The notes under the pieces were generated by a model. The model had not been told where the DNA came from. It saw only the letters and a list, made by a program, of their open reading frames with translations, and did no database searches. From Porogramme epimiltina (lineage: Eukaryota > Basidiomycota > Agaricomycetes > Polyporales > Polyporaceae), in contig FTLJ01000864.1 of assembly GCA_900155495.1 (NCBI GenBank), forward strand, positions 1-17,503: a stretch of DNA of 17,503 nucleotides. The letters are read 5' to 3'. The position numbers were made by a program, and so were the translations under genes. Shown piece by piece: positions 10,031-17,503 of the stretch. Each line of letters begins with the position of its first letter. Within the stretch, counting starts at the first letter, position 1.

Positions 10031-11743
10031 TGATAGAGGTTGGCGAGGCAGGGGCACTGCGGAGTCTACGACCCCAACGTGTTGCCAACAGCCATCCCAC
10101 TGGAACTTGCTCGACCGTTTATTACTCCTTGTTAGATCCTTCTCTCCGATCGTGGAAATGTATACTGAAAACTGATCAAACTTTCCATAAGGTGGGTACT
10201 TCTTAGAATCTTCCATCCTAATTAGTAGTCAAATTGGAGCTGATCTATGGGCCTCTAGGTGGTTTGAAATGCACAAGCGTGCTGCGTAGTTATCAATGTA
10301 TACCTCGTGACTTCATGGGTGTATATCCACAGCACAGCCTGGGAGAGTTTCGGAGCCGGCCGGTCAAAGTACACATATGGGAACTCTTGTTTATCGACGC
10401 CCGTCATGGCCATCTCTATCTGCAACATTCAATACGTACAGCCCGTGATATTATAGGCTGATATCAAAGCGAGCTTCCCATGGCTGAGTAACTCATCGTG
10501 TATTTCTCATAATCAAGAAACGTACGTGTCTCTTCGATGATTTTGAGCCGGTGTCTCCACCTCCGTGCAATGCACTTACATCAGATCTACCCGGAGATTA
10601 CGCAGGTTTTGTTGTATACATCTCTCGAGTCATTCCAGCACACGTAAACGCTGCGGTGTTAGGAAGTCGAGTCATGCTCATGACGTTCGGACCGGTATAA
10701 GACAGCCGGTCGGGTTAATATAGACTAAAACGCTCATTATTGTCTCCGGGTATAGATTCTACTATTAGCGACAGTGAAGGACCGAGTCTATACAACGAAC
10801 GGATTCCCGAATGTTCGATTGGAGATATCATCATGTTCTAACGCCTCCAGCCCCCTTACGGCGCTTCCTCTTCCGAGACCCTCGGACGAATAGCTTCCGA
10901 GAGGACGAGAAGATCAGGCCTTCGCGGTCAGCGCGGACTGCGGGATGCGCTCCAGACGTTGCAACTTCCTTCTACCTGTCTCACATATCCGGACGATACG
11001 CAAGCCTTTAGCATAATATTTTGGCGGCCATGGCAGCAGATTACCCCGATTTCTTCGGGGGGCGTGGCTCTCTAGTGCAACTATACGGTCTCCGCCTTGT
11101 TAGAGCTTTATAGCAACTGCGAACATCGTAGGGCCCGAGAGGTTACAAAAGAGATTCATTTCCTGCACCACTTTGAAGGGCTCATAGGGTCTGGTTAGGA
11201 GAGCTATGCGTTCGTGCATACTTTTCAACACTTGCATTAGAGTTAGTGAAATGACCCCTGTGAGAAACAGGGTTTTCAGGCTTCTAGTGAGATAGCTTCG
11301 CGTGGCCAAGGTACCGAATGACTAACAAATTGTGATTTTGGCGGAGGCTATGCATCATCGTTGTGACGCTTCTGCGGCGCTGAGCAGGCCGAAATTCTAC
11401 GCAAGTTCCGTCAACCGCTCCCACTCGGTGAGCCATTCTATCTTCTGCGATGTTTCGTCAATCCACCTTCCAAGCTATAGCGCCATGGTTTCCGCCCTCG
11501 CACATTGCCCGGGTACTAGTTTGAAGACCAGAAGGGTCACTGTCGGCGACAGTTGCCGCCCATGCCACCGACATTGGTGGGTATCTCGCTCAGGATCACG
11601 TCACAATTGGATCGAACCTGTGTTTTCACGTTTCCTCACAGAGACATCAGGCTATCCTGAAAGTAGAAGCGGCATCGGCATCCCCGGAGGATAGGACACG
11701 CGTAACGCTGTCGGGGAAGAGACGTGGGCTACCTGAGTCTCCT

Positions 11744-11749
11744 TATATA
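11744..11749 (+). promoter_or_regulatory. TATA box of paralogue 3
   Basis: TATATA within CTTATATACC, 57 bases from its last base to the ATG at 11806. It is followed by a T/C-rich leader (CTTCCTCATCTTCCTCC), the usual arrangement of a fungal core promoter. Confidence 0.5.
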
Positions 11750-11805
11750 CCTCTGTTAATCCATCAAACTTCCTCATCTTCCTCCCCAGACTTCATAACA
11801 TAGAA

Positions 11806-12879
11806 ATGTCTGCAAGTCCGTATAAGCACGATCGTCCTACTCTCCCGAGCTTCAAGGAGATGTTCTCAGGTACGTTAGATAGTCCTTAGCTGGTCTGGTT
11901 TCTTCTACTAAATTAGCTGTTCGCTGTTTTCCTTGCTAGACTTGAGTTTAGAGCCCATACGTCACAGTGGAGGCACATACCCTGGGACGCAACCCTCTTC
12001 CAACATAGTTCTAGACGAGTCGGCTGTGTGTAAATCATTTAAACCTCGGTTAACACGTACTCATGCCTGGGGTTGCCTTAATAAGTCTAGAAGAGGTGAC
12101 GTCGGGCGGTCTATCGGCACAAAATCTCCTCCTATACTGTACGTCCCTGTTGTTCCTTTTTTCTCACCTCCTGCTCAACTCTTTCTTTACCAGCCCATAT
12201 GACAGCCGCAATTTGGATCCGCCATCTCTCATGAGAAGCTACTCGTCCTATGATGCTCGCCCATCCTCCCACGTTCCACCCAGCGTGAGCTCCGCTGGGA
12301 GCTCCGTATCCCGCCACTCTCCCCCCAGCACTTACCCTAGTTTGCAACGCGCTTCCTGGACGCCTTCACCAAGCCCACCTCCAGAGAGCAGTGGCGGTGT
12401 TACTACCAGCAACGATCAACCCTCTTCGTCCCCCGCTCTGCCCACGTATACGATACCAGCAGAGCAATGTCCCCCAGGGGACGACAGAAGACACTGCTGC
12501 GGTATCTGTCACCGACGGTTCAGCCGTCCGAGCAGCCTCATGACTCACATGAACACTCACACAGGCGCACAGCGTGAGTGGCAGAGGGTTCCTTCCTGCG
12601 CGGTTCTTGCTGACGTTCCCCGCAGCCTTCAAATGTCCGTTCCCAGGTTGTTCACGCAACTTCAGCGTTAACTCAAACATGCGGCGCCACTATCGGAACC
12701 ATCGTGGGGGCGCTCCCATGTCGACTGAGCCCCTTTTACACCCATCTGCTCGGGTACGTCCGGGTAACGTGGCCACAGGGCCATTGTTGCAGGGTGCCTC
12801 CCATCTCGATAGGCAGGGTGGTCGCTCTGAGATGGATGTCGCTATATCGGACAGCGATGATGCTCGGTCCGACACGTAA
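11806..12879 (+). CDS. C2H2 zinc-finger protein, two fingers, four exons (paralogue 3, 298 aa)
   Basis: Inferred exons are 11806-11869, 11940-12138, 12194-12573 and 12626-12879. Introns of 70, 55 and 52 nt have donors GTACGT, GTACGT and GTGAGT and AG acceptors, and the joined 897 bases stay in frame. The N-terminus has TLPSFKEMFS directly before a phase-1 intron. The linker (about 90-185) is S/P-rich. Finger 1 is C190, C193, H206, H210; finger 2 is C218, C223, H236, H240. Finger 2 shares V-N-S-N-M-R-R-H-Y-R-N-H with paralogue 1, its closest match here. Intron 3 splits the linker proline codon (C|CC). The tail is Ser/Asp-rich (ISDSDDARSDT), again like paralogue 1. Exon 2 is the weakest part: its sequence is unlike the other paralogues, and an extra in-frame 63-nt intron (12028-12090) with a poor donor cannot be ruled out. 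Confidence 0.85.
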
Positions 12880-15800
12880 AACATCATGGAGAGTCGACCT
12901 TGGGGTTGTCATTCCCATTCCCGTATTTATTAGTACTACATCATCCAGACTCTAGGTACATCTATGAGTGTAGACTGTGCCTTCTCTATGCATATTATGT
13001 ATACTTCCGAGATATCACTGGGTATCCAAAACACCTGGAAGTTCTTCGTGTCACATGCACAGGTGTGTGATGCTCTCATGGAATAAACAGTGTGTGGTAC
13101 ATATCGGGCCGAAGATATAGGTTCTTCGGTCCGAGGGATCTTGGCATTCAGGGAAGGCATAGATAAACAGGGGATAAAATGGCCGTCGAGATCGGAAAAA
13201 GGAGGGACTTTCGCTTTGTAGAAAGAAAACACAAGTATAGAGGGATATGGTTGAAATGTGAAGCGCGGACGCTGTACTATTAATGTCGCGTTGGTTTCAC
13301 TGCATCCAACGGCTATACGTGATTCTATCTGCGCCTCGCTGAAGAGCTGCGACTTCCTATTTCAATCACGGAGACGAGATGGCACCCTGTATTGTCCTCG
13401 GCGGTAGGAGCCAACTAAATTGTTGGTAAGTCGTCAAAATGAAACATCGGGTTTCATTCGTGTTCTCATGTTTCCGCAAGGAGGCTCGGGGTGGACAGGC
13501 GGTGAGAGGTCGGTGTATCTTGCTTTTCGGCTAGATCGTATAGCCCTCAAAGCCTAGTACTGATGCAGAGCCTCGTACCCGAGCCCGACGCCTGAGGACC
13601 GGCGATAGTAAATAGAGTTCTGGACCGGGAGGGCTATATATAGTTACTATCAGAGTCTTCTCGACACCTGGATGGGAAGCTTAGAAGGAACGATGCGGAG
13701 TTGGGATATAAGTTCGATGGGGTATTCCGTGGAGAGCTAATGCACGCTCAAAGATTTTAGGGAGCGCTCCGTGGTCAGCGTGAACGTCTGATACCCCCAT
13801 CACCAGAGAGTGCGAGTCGGCCGATTCGACGACTCCTAAACTCAATCACAAATGTGAGGAAGCATATGCAGAATGATTACCAAAAGTTTGAGGGGGCATC
13901 ACCTTCACTACGTGGCATGTTTGCCTTATTCTCGCAAGGTTCCCCGATCGCATTCGGATCTCCCGATCGGTGTAGTCACTGTCTGGGCAGTGTCAAGGCC
14001 ATCGAGGGTTGTATAGCGCGTTATTATTCATGGATAGATGTGTGATGTTCAAGGAAGCAAAGCAGCCTGAGCGCAGGGCGTGAGGAGTTGTGAAAGTTCA
14101 ACGTTCCACATTCAGATTGGCCAGAGCTGGCGAAAGGGCGACGGATTTGCGTCCGCCACGTGCGCGATGAGAGGCGCCACAGTGGCATATCACGTGAGAC
14201 GGATCAGCCGACGCATATTCCACCCTGGGACTCCAAATGCTGTTCAACGCCAAGTTTACTGTTACGTCTCTCGCCGACATTGCGACACTGGGTGGTCTTG
14301 TGCTTATCTCTCAATATTACTCCTTTTGTCTTTTGGCACAGCATCTACTCACGCTGGAACCTAGACTAGCAAAACACTCTCACATACGAATTGTTTGACA
14401 CATGCCGAAGCCCGATTCCCAATATTACCTGGACGTGCACGCTTAGACGCGGAGCTATCTTTCAAGACATCAACGTGGATGGATTTGTGGTTTATTATGT
14501 GGGGCCAGGGAGTAGCGTTATGAACAGTCAACTTATGCGAGCTCGTTTTTGGTGTGTCTGCTCTTTTCATCATTGAAAAGTACTTACCTAAATGTCGTGA
14601 GTAGTTCTAGCTGATGCAGCAGATTTGCGAACAGGTTACCCCTGAAAGCCACTACGTTGCACCGGACCTACGACCTGCCTGATAATGGCGGCTCATGTCC
14701 ACTCGGTACGTGCTCGCTTACTTTGCTCCCTCGTCTCATGCACCGATTCATTGTCTAGTTATCATCTGGACGATATGGTCTAGGACGCGAAGTTGTCCCC
14801 GCCTCCCCGCACATGGATGCACTCAGTGTGCTGAACTCGGGAGCGAAGCTTCTCGGCCCACCGCGCCCCTCGATGATACATCAGGAGCACCTTTCACCGA
14901 CCAACCGTGCAGCCGGGTGTTCACCTCTTCCTCTAGAAGGCAACGCGCCCCCGGTGCTGTCGCTCGCAGCTGTGGGTCTCGGTCTCTGGTTTCAGACGAC
15001 GCTAGTACGGACGACGCTCAGTTCATTCAACGCAGTTAGGCCGCCTTAGGCCGGTGGCAGAGGGTGCGATGCTTGCGTGGGCGTTGGGCAAGGCGATGAC
15101 GCCACTCGCAGCGGAGTCGCGCGCCGAGATGTATACACACGCAACTGGCTGACAGCGTCAAGAATTTAGACATGTACAAGCTCCTTATCGAATATCCGTT
15201 CGTGAGCAATGTGGTTTCGACGTGGGTGGGCGCGCAGCCTTGGCAGTCTCGATGCGTAAATGTAATAATGGGGAATTGTAGTGGGGTTGGTCCAGGAACA
15301 CACCCACTGTGGGTTCACGTATATGTGGTACATCAGGCTGTACCACCTCCTCGAGGAAGTCACCAGCGTAGCTCACACCTGCTATACGGCGCTGGGGATA
15401 TCATCTTGATATGATCACCATTTAAGTGCACAACACATGTCAGGACGGCGCGCAACCGGCTGAGTCCTGAATTAGGGCGCTTAACTCCAAGCATACTTAC
15501 TTTCCGTTCAACTGGCTACTCTCGCGCGAATTGCAGGAGAAACTTTCCAGTGTGCCGACCTCGGAAGCTATTTCTTCAGTGACCAGTCGACCGCCGGACT
15601 CACTTTACCAACCGCGCGAGGGCTGGAAGGAGATCAATCACGTGACCATGCTAATAAATACAGCACACCACGGCACACGCCTTACGACAGGGAATAGTGG
15701 ACATACATAACGCGGGGTGCAGAGAAATAATGAAAGGGACCGCGCTGGAAAGCGTCCAGCGGTGCACGGTTTGACCGGTCCTAAGCTGAATCTGCGGCGT

Positions 15801-16365
15801 CCGCATGAGCGCCCAAATTGCCCCAGCGCCGTCGGCCGAGCGGTGCTCGTGAACCGTACGACACACCGTGATTGTGCATTGTGTTCATGTCTGCTCGTCT
15901 CCTCACCTCGCTGCGCTTTATCTTCAGTGCCCTTGCCATACACCTCGCCATCACCACCGCCTCTACTCTTTGCACTTCTGCTCTCTAGGGACCCTTACCT
16001 CCGAAGCTCCCCGGCTCCCTTGTGCACCAGACCAGGCGACACCCTAGCACGCAAATTTGGCGATGCTTCCACACCTCACAATATGCCCGTCCACAATTTG
16101 TCTCGCGTACCAGTAGGAGCACTCTTTCGGAAGCCGCATGTGTGGACGACCCAGCAGGACCATGCGGAGGACTCGCTATAGCTCAACATGGAAATTTTGA
16201 TTTGTATCATCTCGTTTCCGGTGCGTTTCCTACTTTCGTTGTCTTAAAGACCGGTATGACTTAGGGAAAAGTTTGAACAGACATACTCGGTCCACGAAGC
16301 GGGCCGTCCTATCTAATAGTTGGAGATGGTTCTTATGTCGGCGATCCAAGGTCAGCCCATCCTCG
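12880..16365. other. 3.5 kb spacer, no gene recognised
   Basis: It begins with the likely 3' UTR of paralogue 3 (TATTTATTAG near 12925). No convincing gene follows on either strand. Items seen: a CTATATATAG palindrome at 13634-13643 without an obvious gene after it; TCACGTGA at 14190-14197 and 15638-15645; a 66-codon hydrophobic frame at 14198-14398; and a pyrimidine-rich stretch at 15890-15990 before a tiny frame at 16083-16181. None of these gives a joined gene model. Confidence 0.45.
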
Positions 16366-16414
16366 ATGAACGCTGACAGTCAGCCTCACTCCGACTCCGA
16401 ACAGAGTTACTGCT

Positions 16415-16423
16415 CATATATGG
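16415..16423 (+). promoter_or_regulatory. Possible TATA element of the right-end gene
   Basis: CATATATGG lies about 135 bases before the preferred ATG at 16557 and is followed by a C/T-rich stretch. If the gene instead begins at the ATG at 16366, this element would be coding and the call is wrong. Confidence 0.3.
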
Positions 16424-16556
16424 CCTACAACGTTATGGGGCTTTTTGGTGCCTCCCCTCTCGTGCCACTCGCTGTGAGTTCGTCGCCACCCTTGTCACAC
16501 ATTCCATGACCTGCTCAACCAATCTAGCCAGTCCATCTTCGTCCACAACACCCCAA

Positions 16557-17503
16557 ATGTCGTACCCATTCCTTTCGTCCCCCGCAGACCCTATGGGCTA
16601 TGGGCATGCAAAACTCCAAGAATATCAAACTCATATACAGAAAAACCCCCGCCTCGTGCGTTCTTGTTCCTGCCCGTGCTCGTCAGCATCGTGTTGAGTT
16701 TACTATTCTGTTCTCCAGGTACTCTCGAAAGCGCTGTCTGGATCTCTCGAAAACATGTACATTATGGCGGAATTGTGGCCTACATCAGCTATCGCCCCGC
16801 GAAAAGTTCTCGACATAGCCCTTAAACACCTCCGTAAAGATCTCTTCAACCCGGCCCACTCCAGCAACGACTCTACGACGTCCTCAGAAGCATTCATCGT
16901 ATTGTCTTCGATCAGCGCGATCAGCAAACTCGCGTTCAGAACAACCGCCCGCGGGGACATGCCGGCCCTCGCAGGAATGATCGCCAAGAATTGGTACCAT
17001 GTCTACAAGTGGATTCCGCCCTTGACCGACGCATTTATCCGCTCCAGCCCACACACGGATCCCCGCAGAGCGGTCATTGTGACCCACTTCACCCGCCTCT
17101 TCCGCGTGTTCACCACGAACGACGAACTGCTCAATCTACTGCTGAAAGAGGACAGCTCTCTCGAGATTGCGACACAGCTGTGGCTGTATTCCAGTGCGGC
17201 GGACAAGATTATCTCGTTGGACCCTGCAACTGGCCATGGATCGCGCATGTTCTACAAATACGCTATCCGATGCACTCCCGAGCAACTCCTAACTGTGGCT
17301 CCTCTCTGTGGAGGTGTAGACGCGTTCACGGAGCGGGTCCTCGGATCGTTGGCCCTGATATTGGATGAAAGGGAGAGGACGGAGTGCGAGGGCGACTTCT
17401 GGGACGTGGTGTCGTACAACTTGTTCATCATCGGGCACATCACTACGAACAAGGTCTTCCATAGAGCGTTCCTCTGCTCGTCCGCAATTCCGCTGGTTCT
17501 TTC
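16557..17503 (+). CDS. N-terminal part of a large helical hypothetical protein, open at window end
   Basis: Exon 16557-16655 joins exon 16719-17503 across a 63-nt phase-0 intron (GTGCGT donor, CTCCAG acceptor), giving KNPRL followed by VLSKALSGSL. The second exon is open for 261 codons to the last base, so the C-terminus is missing. No signal peptide or membrane segment is evident. The sequence is Leu/Ile/Trp-rich and alternating, as in all-helical soluble proteins (MYIMAELWP, WYHVYKWIPPL, QLWLYSSAADKII). Agaricomycetes have many lineage-specific proteins of this flavour, often ending in a MYND finger; that identification is from general resemblance only. The start is uncertain. The ATG at 16557 follows a possible TATA element. 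Alternatively an exon 16366-16447 could splice in phase across an 80-nt intron (16448-16527, TCTAG acceptor) and add about 37 residues. No link with the zinc-finger genes is visible. Confidence 0.7.

Larger units (their letters stand above)
9463..11805. promoter_or_regulatory. Divergent intergenic region between paralogues 2 and 3
   Basis: The ATGs of the minus- and plus-strand zinc-finger genes are 2.34 kb apart and face away from each other. The region has a pyrimidine-rich leader before paralogue 2 (9463-9530, minus sense) with no clear TATA box, a tandem CACGTG pair, a near-palindrome at 11539-11553 and a TATA box before paralogue 3. Open frames here (for example minus 10100-9714 and plus 11332-11694) show no recognisable protein. 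Shared control of the two genes is inference. Confidence 0.4.

Noticed and set aside
11100..11309. 69-codon minus-strand frame with a hydrophobic stretch (LFLTGVISLTLMQVL)
   Set aside because: Starts only at TTG, a stop lies in frame just upstream, and no partner exon was found. Kept only as a note.
11600..11640. Minus-strand GGTTCGATCC resembling a tRNA B box
   Set aside because: Flanking bases do not pair as a T-stem, and no D-arm or acceptor stem could be placed.
12936..13232. 98-aa minus-strand frame just downstream of gene 3
   Set aside because: It lies antisense to the likely 3' UTR and has no domain or splice partner.
16083..16181. 32-codon plus-strand frame after a pyrimidine-rich stretch
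   Set aside because: Too short, no similarity recognised and no clear TATA; it might belong to an unseen 5' exon of the right-end gene but no in-phase junction was found.

Overview
The window looks like nuclear DNA of a filamentous fungus, most likely an Agaricomycete (mushroom-forming basidiomycete). The basis is very short introns (46 to 74 nt where supported) with GTATGT, GTACGT or GTGAGT-like donors, pyrimidine-rich leaders, S/P-rich proteins around C2H2 fingers, and the type of helical hypothetical protein at the right end. Order or species cannot be read from it. No rRNA, tRNA, CRISPR array or intact transposon was seen. I rebuilt four split genes by hand.

Layout. (1) 18-1806 (+): a 535-residue two-finger C2H2 protein in four exons, in very GC-rich DNA. 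(2) 1807-5290: its 3' region, then GC-rich DNA with G-quadruplex motifs and no convincing gene. (3) 5290-8440: DNA of ordinary GC content with no gene recognised. (4) 9462-8518 (-): a 253-residue two-finger C2H2 protein in four exons. (5) 9463-11805: a 2.3 kb divergent intergenic region with a tandem CACGTG pair and a TATA box. (6) 11806-12879 (+): a 298-residue two-finger C2H2 protein in four exons. (7) 12880-16365: about 3.5 kb without a recognised gene. (8) about 16557 to past the window end (+): the N-terminal part of a larger soluble, probably helical protein. Its frame is clean to the last base.

The main point is that genes 1, 4 and 6 are paralogues with one skeleton. Each has a short N-terminus carrying an LPxxxxhF motif (h is L or M), a phase-1 intron right after it, an S/P-rich linker containing one variable intron, a C-x2-C finger, a phase-1 intron splitting the linker proline codon, and a C-x4-C finger with a V-x-S-N-M-R-R helix. 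All three reading frames are intact after splicing. The window is therefore a small cluster of putative DNA-binding regulators, two of them divergent neighbours that could share control sequences. The DNA targets and biological role are not visible here. The partial gene at the right end shows no functional link to the cluster.
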